DNA of 64,000 nt from Pempheris klunzingeri (taxonomy: Eukaryota > Chordata > Actinopteri > Acropomatiformes > Pempheridae). Under the pieces are notes generated by a model. It had not been told where the DNA came from. It made no database searches and was given only the letters and a program-made list of their open reading frames with translations. The stretch is taken from positions 19,330,885-19,394,884 of the forward strand of contig NC_092029.1 in NCBI RefSeq assembly GCF_042242105.1, given 5' to 3'. Below are positions 13,259 through 26,389 of this stretch, one piece after another. The translations under genes and the position numbers were made by a program. Positions within the stretch are counted from its first letter, which is position 1. Every line of letters starts with the position of its first letter.

Positions 13259-13547
13259 AACTCGTCCGCTCGACCCGGTTTGATCTGCCGAATGGGAGCT
13301 TGTTTGTTTTTGCTTGACCTGGTTTAAATTTGTGTAGCACGGTTGCTTCTGCTGTCTGTAAAGCCTTGTTAAGCAGAGACCGTAACGTGAGTATAGTGTT
13401 GGCATTGTGCACGTGCGTCACAGGTTTTGTGAATGAACTATAATTTGGTCTTGTGGGAGACGTCGACAACAGTGGTTGTTTCTGGCTGTCTTTGGGCAAT
13501 TTAAGTGGCTATACAGGTTAACATGCTGCTGGCCTGTTCAGAGGAGT

Positions 13548-13813
13548 AAATGGTCTGTATTTGTATGGCGCCTTCCTAGTAATTTCGACTACTCAAAGCA
13601 CATTTACATTTCATCCTCATTCCCCCAATCACACATCATTCATACAGGAAGAGTCTATTGGAGAAGACTATTCTTTCACACTCTGCTTGTTGGAGTTCAG
13701 TTGAAGTTCAGTTCCTTGCCCAAGGACACTTCGACATGCTGACTTAGAGGAGCCAGGGATCGAACCGCCTACCTTCCAATTGATGAACGACCCACTCTAC
13801 CTCCACAGCCGCC
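13548..13813 (-). mobile_element. tRNA-derived SINE, copy 2 (antisense, lrfn2 intron)
   Basis: Read on the minus strand it begins ggcggctgtgg, has a canonical polymerase III B box GGTTCGATCCC, continues ctcctctaagtcagcatg, and ends in the family tail tacaaatacagaccattt. It appears to have inserted into the leader of the LTR element that starts upstream. Confidence 0.75.
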
Positions 13814-13968
13814 CCTGATTATACCAATGTGCTTTTGTGATTTTTATCTTTTAAATATTTCCCCATGAATAAATTCTGCACAGATTCAAATGCAGACAAA
13901 TAGTTGCGGGCTCGTCCCTGAAACACATCTGTTGTGTTTTGGAGAAGCATCTGATCTTAAATGAAAAT

Positions 13969-15116
13969 CAGTACCGTGCAAAAGCCTTAGGCAGGTGTGA
14001 AGAAATGCTATAAAGTAAGAATGCCTTCAAAAATATAAAACTTAACTGTTAATTTTCAGCAGTTTACAAAATGCAAAGTGGGTGAACAGAAGAAATATCT
14101 AAATCAAATCAATATTTGGTGTGATCACCCTTTGCCTTCAAAAAAGCATCTTCTTTTAGGAGCACTTGCACAGTTTTTGCAGATCCATAGATCTGTGGAT
14201 GTAGGCTGCCTTAAATCCTTCATGTAATCCCAGGCAGACTTCTTTATGCTGAAGATAGTTCCTAATGACATTGACGGGGTCGTTCTCCTGCTGCAGAATA
14301 AACTTGAGGCCAATCCCTCATGGTATTGCATGATGGATCTGCCTGTATTTCTCAGCACTGAGGACACCATTAACTCTGACCAAATCCCCAACTCCACTTG
14401 CAGAAATGCGGCCCCAACTTGCAAGGAACCTCCATCATGCTTCACTGTTGCCTGCAGACACTCATTACTGTGCCGCTCTCCAGCCCCTCTGTGAACAAAC
14501 TGCCTTCTTCTACAGCCAAATATTTCAAATTTTGACTCATCAGTCCAGAGCACCTGCTGCCATTTTTCAGCACCCCAGGACCTATGTTTTTGTGCATAGT
14601 TGAGTCGCTTGGCCATGTTCCCACATCTTCTGATTTCAAAGGGAAGTCTACATAATGTGTATTTCTTCTGCTGCACTAAGTTTCCTTGGCCGACCACTGT
14701 GTCTACAGTCCTCAACATTGCTCATGTCTTTGTGTTTCTTCAAAAGAGCTTGAACAGCACATCCTGAAACCCCAGTCTGCTCTGAAATCTTTGCCTGGGA
14801 GAGACCTTGCTGATGCAGTATAACCACCTTGTGTCTTGCTGCTGTGCTCAGTCTGAACATGATGACCTGTGACATGAAACCGTCTTCCATAGCCTCACCT
14901 TGGTAGCAGAGTTTGGCTGTTCAAGTGTACCTTGAAGAATCTATGCTGTTTTGAAGGCAGAGGGTGGTCACACCAGATATTGATTTGATTTACATTTTTC
15001 TTCTGTTTGCTCACTTTGAATTTTGTAAAAAGATAAAATTTTTATTTTAAATTTTTGAAAGCATTTTTACTTTACAGCATTTCTTCACACCTGCTGAAGA
15101 CTTTTGCACAGTACTG
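13969..15116 (-). mobile_element. Tc1/mariner-like element, inactive (antisense in lrfn2 intron)
   Basis: Ends are CAGTACCGTGCAAAAGCCTT (left) and the inverted CAGTACTGTGCAAAAGTCTT (right). The inverted repeats extend through aggtgtgaagaaatgctata-type sequence for more than 40 bases. The right flank has TA; the left TA seems mutated. Length about 1.15 kb. The transposase is on the minus strand. Confidence 0.85.
14125..14890 (-). pseudogene. Tc1 transposase pseudogene
   Basis: The N-terminal part (14890 down to 14648) reads STAARHKVVILHQQGLSQAK, then ISEQTGVSGCAVQALLKKH, the paired-type helix-turn-helix DNA-binding region. In another frame, overlapping it, come AKRLNYAQKHRSWGAEKWQQ and VLWTDESKFEIFG, which holds the first catalytic Asp of the DDE triad. 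The region for the second Asp and the last acidic residue is again out of frame. At least two frameshifts therefore make it non-coding. Confidence 0.8.
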
Positions 15117-16019
15117 TATATCCTACAAATATTCTGTAATATTATACATTGATGTTGGCAATTATCATCCAGTGTCTGTATCGCCCATCAACATGTTTAT
15201 CAATAGCACAAAGAACTCTTAATATACTCCTAATATCTTTTCAGCAAATGATGTCTCCCTCTTCAAGCACAATGCTCAGCTGTTCTGGGTCTGATTATAT
15301 TCAGCAGTCCAGAACCAGGGGGATTTCAATGCTTGAGAGGCGGGTTTCTGTCAATCCTACAGCACCTCACGGGAATAAAACTGCATTACATGAGTTTTGT
15401 ATTGTATTCTACCACCACAGTTTGTAAAACAAGTGTGAAATCAGCCAGAAATACTTTATGCAATTAAATCAGTCACTCCCTCTTTAAAACTGTGGAAAGC
15501 ATGGCAATTAGTGAAGTATCCTCAGGGCTATGACCACCCTTACATATGCAATATTTCCCATTGCACATTTTCTCTCCTGTTTCCCCCTGATAACTTTGTA
15601 GGAAGAATGGTTTTAATTTTTTTAATACAATTCTAGCAAATAGCAATATTATTAATTCCTGTCAGCATTCAGATTTTCTGTGTTTGTGCATAAAATATTG
15701 AACATAAAAATGTAGAAAGATGATACTACTCATTTTTGCTTATATCAAATGTATATCAAACAGTATATGCACTTTGTTGTATGCATACTGATACCTCAAA
15801 CCTAACCGAACCCTAAACATGAAAATGGCAAATCAAAAAAAGAAAAGAAAAATTCAGTGCAAATGCAGAAAGGGGATAACACTTATAGAACCAGCAGCTC
15901 TCTGAGGGTTCGGATTCCAGCTTAGTTGCAGCTGAATATTATGAGTAGAAGAGAGAAATAAGCTTTTTCAGTAGGGATGATGTGACTAGTTGGGAGCCAT
16001 AGAAGTGAACACAGGGACC

Positions 16020-16444
16020 TGTCAGGGTGTGTGGTAGGACGCAGCACAACCACAGAGGAAAAGTGGTAATGTCTCTTAATCTCACTCGAGGAAGCCGGAC
16101 GAGAAGGCAGACGAGAATCAGGAAACACACAGACAAAACTCGTGGTCAGGGACAGAAGGCTGTAGCGATTACCGGGGCAGAGATGAGGAGGGATAGTCAG
16201 GGGCAAACAGAGTCAAAACCAGGAGATCAGTCCAAGAATGAGTGCTGGAGAGTTAGGCATAGCACGAAGACAATCTAGCAATGAGTGAGCGGACCGGAGC
16301 TGCTTAAATACTGGCTGGGTGACGTGCAGAGATGAGACACAGCTGGGAGCAACAGGTGGAACTGATCAGTAGATGACGGGGTGTGGCAAGGTGATGAGAG
16401 GGAATCTCACAGCAGGCAGGAGAGCAGCAGAACAGACTGTGACA
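16020..16444 (-). mobile_element. Solo LTR, complete, with 5-bp target duplication
   Basis: 425-bp block with TGTCAGGG at one end and CTGTGACA at the other (TG...CA termini). It is flanked on both sides by GGACC (16015-16019 and 16445-16449), a 5-bp target-site duplication. In minus orientation it has a TATA-like agtatttaagcagctcc in mid-element. No internal retroelement sequence adjoins it, so the pair of LTRs recombined. Probably Ty3/gypsy or related; the class is inferred from general appearance. Confidence 0.8.
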
Positions 16445-19400
16445 GGACCTCAACCATCGAACTTTGCAGACCCCTACCAAGACAGATAAGAGCTGAAGAA
16501 ACAGGTCCTTAATGCCAACTGAGGACTTTACAGGACAGAGAGGCATTTTAAAAAAAAAAAAAATGTCATGCTGCCATGTGAATATGGTTTTCTATTTCAT
16601 TAAGGTCAGTCTCTGTGCTGTACGTTTAGCTGAAAGCAGCCAGAAATGTTTCACAGCTGAATTCAGGAAAGTTGAGTTGAGACAACTCTCTGTAAATAAG
16701 ACTGGAAGCAAAAAGCCCTGCAGCTGCTGGAATGTGCGGGGTTCATACAGCTTAATCATTTCAGCTGTGTCATGCACATGAGGTAAGAGTTGTTAGCTGT
16801 TTCCTCCTCAAACACTGGAGCTGGAGGACAATGTTATCACCGCTCCAGTTTCTATGGTTGGCACATTGTTACTTGAATTAAAGGCTTAATGTGATCCTTT
16901 ATATACTGGAGGATGGGTGAATATGAAGGCCTGAGGGCCCAGAGAATCATTAGTCAAAACAGAGCAGACTTTTTTTTTTAACTTTTTAACTTTTTCTGCA
17001 AATCCTAAAGTGCACTATTGTGAGATGTTCTAAAGTTTGTGACTGGATATAATCAGAGGTAAAAGTAGAGAAGCCAAAAATGTACATATATTTATGTAAA
17101 TATACTGTTCATTTATATTAACAAGTACTCACATAGAAGTTAGTCATCAGAAACAATTTAGTGCACCAAAGAATTCTTACATATTTAATGCCTTTATGCT
17201 TAAACAGAGGCCTGTAATCAGTAACCAGGCATACATACATAGATAGATCTCTAATTGGTTAGAAGTGGAAGCAGAATGTGAAGCTATGGCCACACAAATG
17301 TGTGGAAACTGTAAATGAATCATAGTGGAGTGAAAACCGATGAAGTCCAGTTACATAAAGTACAGCAATTCAGTGGCTACTTGTAATTCATGTCATCCTC
17401 AAAACAAAGTCTGCTACATTTTATGGTCACACACACACCTTTTTTGGTGACTCTGACACTTCTTATATATATATCTGTTCAGATTTTTAGCAGTTATCAA
17501 CGGATGGGATCAGAAAGTGGATCCAAGTTTCCTCCAGAAGCTGTGTTGCACAGAGGCTGAGGAAAGCTGATGTACAGGCTTAACAAAGTGAGAAAATCGC
17601 TGCACCAACAGACAAGACAAGTAAAGACAAGACAACACAAGTTCTAAACAAGACATGTTGGCGCTAGCTCATCTCAATAGTGATGATTTCTGGTGATATC
17701 CAAGCCATGTGTCACCAGGTCATGTTGCTGGCTGCACAGAGACCACACCTCCAATTCATATGGCAAAATATTCAATGGGAAGAACCAGTGGAGGTGTTTG
17801 AGTGGCAAGTTCTGCTGTTTTGTACCACACGCAGTTCTTGTTCATGCCCTTCAACAAATGTCAAGAATGATCAAGTGGGTCAGGAAGACACCTTAACGTT
17901 AGTCCTACAATCCAAGGCTCGTCTTCGGTGACTCTGAGATCCAGGAGTCAATTAGTAACCTCCCCTCAGTGGTTCAGCATTTACCCAAAGCCGCTCGATC
18001 AAAGAGTACCGAAATACGCCTCAGCCAAGATTGTACTGACCCTTGGGAAGGAGCATCGGGGTTTCCTCAGAGGTTTTACGGTACAAACACAAACCTGTTG
18101 AGTACCAGACTCACATGTGAACATCTTAATTTGATCTGGGGACGGTGACATGGCCGGCAGTGATCAATCACAGGCTTGCTCCCATAAGCAGCGATCATTG
18201 ATGTATAAATGCGATGAGAGAATAATGATATGATCCAAACTCTCAGTTTGGAAGGACAGTGTACTTGTGTGTTTCCATCCTGTGGTGTTTAGAGATGGAG
18301 GACTTGAAGGACTGGCATTACACTCACTGGTGTTAATGCTAGCTTGTTAGTGTCAGAGGCTCTTGCTGCGTCCCAGGTGCTATGGTTACTCAGTTAATAT
18401 ACCTGCCTCTCTTAAACATGTCAAGTTTCTGCTGGTTTAAAATGCATTTATTACCAACTTTAGTAGTTTATGACTCATTTGTTGTACTGATTACGTTTCA
18501 GAAAAGGGTAAAGTATTTCCTCAGTCCTATTAAAGTTAATAATTTAAAATCTCAAAGCTGTACTAATTGATATTGTAATATCATCTATGTTGCTCATGGT
18601 GACAAACCTAAGGAGAATTATCACCAATTCTGCACTTTCCCTCAGCTCTGCAGAGAATTTAGCTCTTCTTTGAACTGAGAAAATATATATAATGTTAAAA
18701 CTGTAACTGGCAAATCTCTCACAAAGCTCAAAGAAGCCGAAGCCAAGACCCCATCTCCTTCTCCGTCTCCTCCCCCTCGCTTCTTTTCCCTCTTCCCCGC
18801 TTTCTCTCTGATTAATGCCATGGACTCACACCATCATCAGGAGCTAAGCAGACCACTTGACAAATTGCTTTTTGCAGCCCCAATGATAACAATGGGCATA
18901 AGTTTCTCTGGACATTGGCTTTATTCCCATGAATTAAAAGCCAGTCTATGCAGACAACCTGAAATTGATAAGACCCAGGCAAAGAAGCATGCTGTGCACA
19001 GCAAATACTTCAATAGGCTAAAGAATGTTGCTCCCAGTTCCCGGCAGCCAATTATAATGGTATAATGAACTGTAGCACAAGGAGCTGTTGTGTCTAATTA
19101 GAATAAGGCCAAAAAAAACAAAAAACTAAGGTTATGTTTTGGTTCTGGACTCATTTATGAATTTTGTTGTGTAACCAGTGGTGTCTAGCACTGCTTGCAC
19201 TGTGTTCTGTTGAAGAGACCCAGATCAGGATATCTTTGTGGACTGTTTATACTGACAAAAGAAGCAAATTAGAAAATCCTCCAGACAATTATGATCACGT
19301 AACGTGAGCTCCTCCCCTGTGGAGTACAATAGCAAAAGGGCTGAAGCAGATCAGGTTGCAATCAAAACATTAAAACCGAAACCATTCCCACAACACATAC

Positions 19401-21593
19401 ACAATAGGTACAATAGGTCAATTGTACCAGCTCATATAACTTGAGCACCAACATGAATGACACAGGCGTATGTTGGCGTGCTACACAATAAGACGCACTA
19501 ACATAATCTAGTAAGTAAACTTAGAAACACAAACATTTCTATGACAACAATGTCGCTTCCCTCCTCTACAGACGACAATAGCAAAAGGGGAGAGGTAAAG
19601 GCAGGATCATGTGACAAATCTTACATCTTAACCAAAATGTTTCTAAAGTGATGCTCTAAGCGGCAGGATGGCATCTTTTGTTAGTGCTTTCCGAATCACT
19701 ATTACAAAAATGATTGACATTAGTGTTTTCTATTTTTGTCTGGGTTAGGCAGACAAAATGATTTGGTCAGAGAAAGACAGACATTAGTCATAACTTACAC
19801 AGTCACTAGAGGACATGTGACCAGTTTTCATGTTTGATTGGATACTGAATTGGTGACTTTAGACTTTAGTCTTGGGTCTGGATAGACAAGGGTGCAAACT
19901 GCAACTTGAGTGGTTGGCGGAGACCTAAAACCACATCCACATGACAGTAATTCTAGTTCTTCCTCAACTTAGCGTTGCTCAAAGCGGCATGCATGATCAT
20001 GTGGGGTATGATTTGGGTCTTAGTTTGATTTTTTTTTTAAGATATCATTTATTGTCAGTGTGAATCAGTATCAGAAATCAAGCGTAGCGGGTCAGTCAAC
20101 CAGGCAGATTTAGAGAAATTAGCTTGACCGAAGAGAGCCTTGATCAGCTGAATTCTGGTTTACAGTGACTATTTAAGATATATTATACCACACCTTTCTT
20201 AGTCATAGTTGTAATATCCCTGAATCCACACCTTTTAACTACCTAGAAATATTTCAGACTTTAGACTGACTTGTTGGCACAAGGCAGCCAAAGCATTTGA
20301 AATGTAGATGGTCAAGCTTAGCTGTGAGTGGTGTGAGCTACACTGGCTGTATACTATGCTTGAATAAATCTCCATTAACTAATACACACACCGAAAATAG
20401 ACCGTATGGGAATACTGTTTTTTGTGTTTTTTTGGGCTCAAAACACAATGTAATGAAGCTGCCATACTAATGGGTATTTCAGGTTTGATAGAGGTTGATT
20501 TTTTTTTTTTTCTTTTTACCCCAGGATCTCTAAATGGGTTAATCCGGCCATGCCCTAGTTTTCAAAAAAATTGCAGGGAAACATGGAAATAATAAGCTCT
20601 GTTATAAGTCAATAGGAAACATACAGAGTGCTATCAAGGTAGAGTTGTAGCTGTAGTGCAGAGAATAGACAAAGCTGGCATGATTTGCTCAACCTAACAT
20701 GATCAAGCGTTTCTATTGTGATAATACTGATGATAATAAGATAACATACTGTTCATGTTATTTAGTGGCAAATTACTTTTAGCTCCACCATATGGTTTTA
20801 CTCAGAGTCAGCCTTAAATCTGGATTATCAGATTCATGACTGATGTCATGACTGCAGGGGAAACTGTGGGTGTGGAAAGAAATTCATAATTATTTAAATG
20901 ATCTAAACAGCAGGTGTGAGTGTAACTGCACCAGTGCAACATCCTGTCCTTTCAGACTGGCTGGCTGCTGAGCAGCTTGCTTTGGGCATTCGGAGGCTGT
21001 CTTTCACTAGAGCACCTTGACATCTTGCTGGTGATCGTTGAAGCAGGAAGGAACATTACAGCATTAACAGTTCTCCGGAGCTTAATACCACAACACCTGA
21101 CACACTCCCTTGTGTTTGTGTTCCTGTCAAAAGGACTCCAGACAGTTCCCACAGATCCAAATCTGTCATGGATCGGCCCATACAAAATGTGCTTCATTCT
21201 CCCGTCTTATTTTGCCTTTTTCTGGGTTTTCTACTTATACATGTATCACTGCTCCAGAGCTCCAATATTAAATGGACCTGCTGCTCACTGCAGCAAGACA
21301 GATGGCTATGGGTGATAATGCCAATTACTGTTGGCTGTCTGTTAAAGCAGCAACCTTAGCTCAGTGGAGAGAACCCCGGGAATGCAAATGGAAATCCTGG
21401 TTCTCCTTTAATGAAAACTGCATGGTGAATAGAACTCGCATTATCTACCACAGCAGTCAGTTAAGTCTCCATGTGCTGAAATTACACATGTTAAAATGCT
21501 GATGACTAAATCATCCATGACTCCTTTTTTACAGCTATCTCTAATACAGCAATTAGCCTGCAGGTCCTAACTGTTTTTCCTTTCTTTGTTAAG

Positions 21594-22563
21594 GATGATC
21601 CCGGCCTCCAGCAAAGCTTTCTTGGTGACAAATCTGGTGTCTGGGACCCGCTATGATCTGTGTGTGCTGGCTGCCTGGGATGACACCGCTACCACACTCA
21701 CGGCCACCAATGTGGTGGGCTGCACTCATTTCTTCACCCAGGATGACTACCCTCAGTGCCAGTCCCTGCCCAGCAAGCTGTTGGGAGGTACCATGATCCT
21801 GGTGGTGGGAGGCATCATTGTGGCCACTCTGCTCGTGTTCATTGTCATCCTCATGGTGCGATACAAAGCAGCAGATACTGAACCCTTGGTGGGGAAGCTG
21901 ATCAGTGTCAGTGACACACACTGTCAGACAAACGGGGGTCGACTTGGGCAAAATGGACTTCTTATGCCCCCGTCTCAGCCTGAGCCAAGGGTCAAGGCCA
22001 AAGTGACCCTGCAGGACGAGGTGGTAGAGTTCAAGTGTGGCTCCCTTCAGAGCAGCATCACCTCTTCCTCCTCTTCCTCAGGCTCCATGGTTGGGGGTTC
22101 GTACAGCCCCAACAGCACACTTGCCAACATTTGGAGGTCAGCTCACTCAAGGCCCCGATCCGGACCCAACCTGGACCACCTCCTCGGAGCTTTCACCTCG
22201 CTGGAGCTGCAAGGGGTGCATGGTTGTGACGCGGGAGTCTCCAGCAACGCCGTATTTGCAGGCGTAAAACCCCACACAGACAGGGAGCCGCTGCTAAGCC
22301 GGACACTGGACTCGAGTCTCAGCAGGCTCCTCATGTTACCCCTGGACTCCAAGCCGAAAAGGAGCCAGTCCTTTGACATGGGAGATGTAACAGTCGCCAG
22401 GACCTCTCAGCTGTGCAAGAAACCACGCAGGATCAGTAGTATCTGGACTAAGAGGAGCATGTCTGTAAATGGCATGCTGCTGCAGTGCAACGAGGAGGGG
22501 GACACGGGAGGGAGTAAGGGGACAATAGACAGTGCGGACTGGGTGATGGAGAGTACTGTATAG
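21594..22563 (+). CDS. lrfn2: lrfn2 coding exon 2 (rest of FN3, transmembrane helix, cytoplasmic tail, PDZ ligand)
   Basis: The acceptor ends at 21593 and the first base completes the split Arg codon, giving YR|MIPAS as in human LRFN2. Residues about 459-505 finish the FN3 domain. A single transmembrane helix (GGTMILVVGGIIVATLLVFI and onward) spans about 523-547, followed by RYK. The cytoplasmic tail is Ser-rich and ends in WVMESTV at the TAG stop (22561-22563). ESTV is a class I PDZ ligand (S/T-x-V), which in the mammalian protein contacts PSD-95. The tail block KPKRSQSFDMGD and the later IWTKRSMSVNGMLL are also family hallmarks. No frameshift or premature stop is seen, so the gene looks functional. 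Confidence 0.95.
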
Positions 22564-22872
22564 AAAAGATTTACACTGCCCAAATAGACGGCCAACAACC
22601 ATGCCAAGACAGGCCTGTTGGTCTAAGAGCCTTTGTCCTGCATGAAGCACATTCTGATCCTTATACCTTCCACCCCAACAGTCAGACTCCAGCGAGACAG
22701 GACGAAGGGTTTTCAGTCAGAGCCAAATGCAAACTTTAGAAATAAGACATTTAGATCATTTTGCCTCACACGTTGTTCAGAGATGGATGGCTGGTCAGCT
22801 GAAGTGAAATGCATCAGTGCTCATGCCTATGGACTGCTGATATACTGTATTAATCTAAAGTAGAAAGAATGA

Positions 22873-22878
22873 AATAAA
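22873..22878 (+). terminator. lrfn2 candidate polyadenylation signal
   Basis: AATAAA lies 310 bases after the lrfn2 stop and is followed by a T-rich stretch. It is the first canonical hexamer downstream, and would give a short 3' UTR of about 330 bases. Longer 3' ends are possible. Confidence 0.5.
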
Positions 22879-25274
22879 AGTTTTATATTTTTTATTTTGC
22901 TGGTCAAATACAAATGATCCATTACTGGTCTCTGCACAAAAGCAAGGCGTGACCAGAAAATCCTCTACTGTAAATTGATTCTTATTTCAGTTACCTACTG
23001 ATGCAGTTTTCTTTGATTTAATGATGCAGTATATATATATATACATAGATATGATGCTTCGATTCATTAAAATAAGATTTAATCATTAAGATTATGAAAA
23101 AAAGATTTATTGACAAAGTTGTATGTGAATATATTTAATTTTTATACAGAGTATGTATTTGAGAGGTGACTCAATGATACTGTACGCTATTCATATCAAA
23201 CTGAGTGTGACTGAGTAGACTGCAAAAACCATCATCTCCTAAACTGTGGCTGTACTGTAGGTGAGGACTCAGTAAACTGTTGTAAAAATGCCAAATTATT
23301 GAGGTGGAAAGCTGGGTAGGATGTTACAGGACAATTAGGCCTAGTTTGTGTACATCAGATTTTATTGGTAGCACCTAATAATGCCACCAAACCAAACATT
23401 TTTACAAGTTGACTGAAACTAACTACACATTCAGGGCGATACCGGATGCTACGTCAAAGTCAGGATTTATATGTCTATAGGATCATTCTGGTTTATTACC
23501 ACTTGAGTCTTGCTTTTGTAGTTGTAGCCATCATTTCTATAAGCAATAATAACACTCTACTTACCAAAGTCATTGCATAGATCTGGAAACTGTTTATTTA
23601 AACCAAAAGTTCCCAACCTCTTAGGATTAGTGCTAAAAAGAAAAGGAAACCATATGCTTAAGCAAGAAAAAGCTCAGTTTATAGTCTATCATGGTTAGCT
23701 ATTTTAATTACTTTGAACTCCTCCAACAACAGTACACCACATCAGGTCATCTATATATGAGGTAACTAGTCCATGATCACCAAAAGCATTCAGTAGGACA
23801 CTGAATCTATGTGAGGACACCCGAGTGTTGAGATGTTTATCTGTATTGTTTTAACTTAGTAAGTCATCAAAATGAAATACAGACCAAAGTTGGCCATTCT
23901 TGTGGATTACTGTAAGGTGCAAACTGTAGGACCGGAGGTGTCAGCGACCTCAACGTAAGCCCCCTTCTTTCTGTCTCAGACCCAAGTTGTATAAAACCAG
24001 AATTTTTTCTTTGCACACTATATTCATTTTAGGGGAAGCAGCTAAGATCTGTTATTCTGTATCTTAAAAAATATACAGGTCCAGTTAATAAGTCTGTCAT
24101 TTTGTCCGCCAAGGTTGTGAGTTAGTCACATCTTTCAGAAAGTTTTGTACCAGCACACCTTTTTTTTTGTAAGCATCATATTTTGGAAAATAAATTCCTC
24201 AGTGTTCTCCTCAGTGTTCATAGGATACCTACAAACGACCAGTTAAACCATCTGAAAAAGATATGGGTTTAATAAGGATTTAATAAGAAAAAGTAATAAT
24301 TAGCCTATTTAATGGAAGTTCATAGTCCATACATTTTTATTAAACAACATGAAGTTGTTTGCTTTTCTTGTCAGGTGTTGCATGTTTCTGCCGAACGGAC
24401 GCCGGACTAAAGAGTCTTATCTCTTCAGTCCAGTGTATACACTCATGCTGTCACGTTTCATATGTTGTTTAAATGCTTTTTTGTGGTATTTCTGATATGA
24501 CTGTGTGTACAGTGTCTCTGTATATTGGATTTTATTTGTACCATGCTGCAGTTAGAATATGTGTGGCATTTGAACTAGTAGGGGAGGAGAAGCAGCTTAA
24601 CTGTGTCGTTACACTGCAACTGAGCACATTTCTTACCAGGATCTGTGAAAAAATCTTTGTGTGATCAAATTTGTTGTTTTTGCTACTGAGATAAAACTAA
24701 AAATCTCTGAAACAGCCATGTGGTGTCAGAGCATTTCCTCTATGACTGTTGGGGTATATGGGGACTGAAAAACACACAAATCACATCAAATTAATGACCG
24801 CGCTCTTTTCTTCGAAGGAGCTAACATTGCACACAATAGTGTAGTTTGTGCTGTTGACAAAAGCAGACCAGATCAATGTAAAGTACCAGGTACCAAAAGC
24901 AAATCACTCGGTTCCAATTAAATGACCAAAAGCTTCAAATCTCTTCGAAATGTAGGATTCACATATCCTGACCCCCAGACTCTGTCATCACAGTTTAAGC
25001 AGCATAGATGTTGACGTTATAGCGTCTTAATGTCCTAAAGCGGACACAAATTGTCACCTAATGACGAACAGATCAATATCAAAACTGTGTGACCACCAGA
25101 TGATTACAAATGCTGGAGCCAATCATCCAAAAGGAGGTAAGCATGATTATTGCTATGATTCTAGTACATTGTTTCCATTACTGAATTAAATCATAAATCC
25201 AGTGCTAATACTAGTTTGGCTGTGCTAGATATTTGACATAATAGATAGCTGTATAGTTAAAAAAAAAAGTACAC
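22879..25274. other. Intergenic downstream of lrfn2
   Basis: AT-rich DNA following the lrfn2 polyadenylation signal, with a short TA run at 23030-23042. No gene or repeat recognised. Confidence 0.55.
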
Positions 25275-25639
25275 TGTTGTGGGCGCGTTCGACTGTTGTT
25301 AGAACCAGAAGCACACACAAGAAGACGGACTCAGATGCTCAACGCAAGACAGACAATAGGCAAAAAATACTTATTGACAAATACAGAGATAGTAACACCG
25401 ACTAGGATGCTGGAAGGGCAAGGGCACAAGAAAATCTGCCACACGACGGGAAAACACAGACAATATATACTGTACACCAGGGAGGGGGGCACAGGTGGAA
25501 ACAATCAGACAATCCCAGGAGTGGGAAACACACAAAGGCAGGAAGTCAAGGAGCCTGAAACAGGAGGGAAAAGTCGAACGCCACAATAAAACGGGAAATA
25601 CAAAACACATGAACCAACTTTAACAAACAAGACCCAACA
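25275..25639 (-). mobile_element. LTR-like block, unclassified
   Basis: Ends TGTTGTGGG... and ...CCCAACA form short inverted termini. In minus orientation it has a central ctggtgtacagtatatattg (TATA-like) and a late caataag (weak polyadenylation signal), a layout like the solo LTR at 16 kb. Flanking 5-mers differ, so no target duplication supports it. Confidence 0.4.
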
Positions 25640-26389
25640 GTTGGTTCGGGCTCTCCGTCGTCAGTTGGCCTCGTTCTGTTTCAAATTGCTGCCAGTTGGC
25701 TGTAACCCTAATCCAAACACCCTTGTATCTTTTGAGAAGAGGCTTTTTATAGCCTATGACTAACATCTGAAGTAGCTCATTTAATTTTTATAGGATTTAT
25801 GAGGATTTTTAAGATTAAATTAACTTTCTTAAAACAGCAAACCACTCAAACGTTTTTTGAGCTTATCCACAGTACAATTCATCCATCCTTTGTACAGTCA
25901 ATATATCTTTCTTAGTTTCTTAACTATCGGCCTACTATTCCACTCTGCAAATACATTCGAAATATTCAATTTAATTTCAATATTAGGTCCACTTTACTTA
26001 TTTCATTTTATAAAGTGGGTCTTCAAACTGCTCTCTGAAACTAGGCCCTGGGATGTTTTGTGGCCACCAAATGAGGAAATTAAAGCTTTAGACATAGAAC
26101 TAAACCAAGTACATTGTTAGAAAGGTAAAGACTCTATATGGCTCTTACTGTGTAATATTAACCTTTGAACCTTGGCCTCTGAGCATGTTTAAAGGCTTAT
26201 TATTCAGCATCATAAGGGGCTGCACACATGAGACCAACTGTTGACCTCAGGTATCATGTGGGTATAGGCAACAACTGGGTGGGGTGTCAGCTAATGGTGA
26301 AAACTCCTCAGTGAACTCTCAGGTCAGTAACAACTAAAGAAAAAAACATTTCAAATTTCAAACACCCAAACGTAATTACACTAAAAAAA

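Larger units (their letters stand above)
12373..21593 (+). other. lrfn2 intron (9.2 kb), rich in transposon remnants
   Basis: GT...AG intron in phase 2, interrupting the FN3 domain at the position used by the mammalian gene. It contains, in order, an LTR-like block with primer-binding site, an antisense SINE, an antisense Tc1 element and a solo LTR, each listed separately. From 16445 to 21593 no repeat or gene was recognised. A stretch at about 18780-19110 is complex, repeat-free and dense in TAATTA-like homeodomain cores, so it could be a conserved noncoding element. Confidence 0.85.

Noticed and set aside
25275..25639. Second solo LTR with target duplication
   Set aside because: Termini look LTR-like, but the flanking 5-mers (tacac and gttgg) differ, so it is kept only as a low-confidence LTR-like block.
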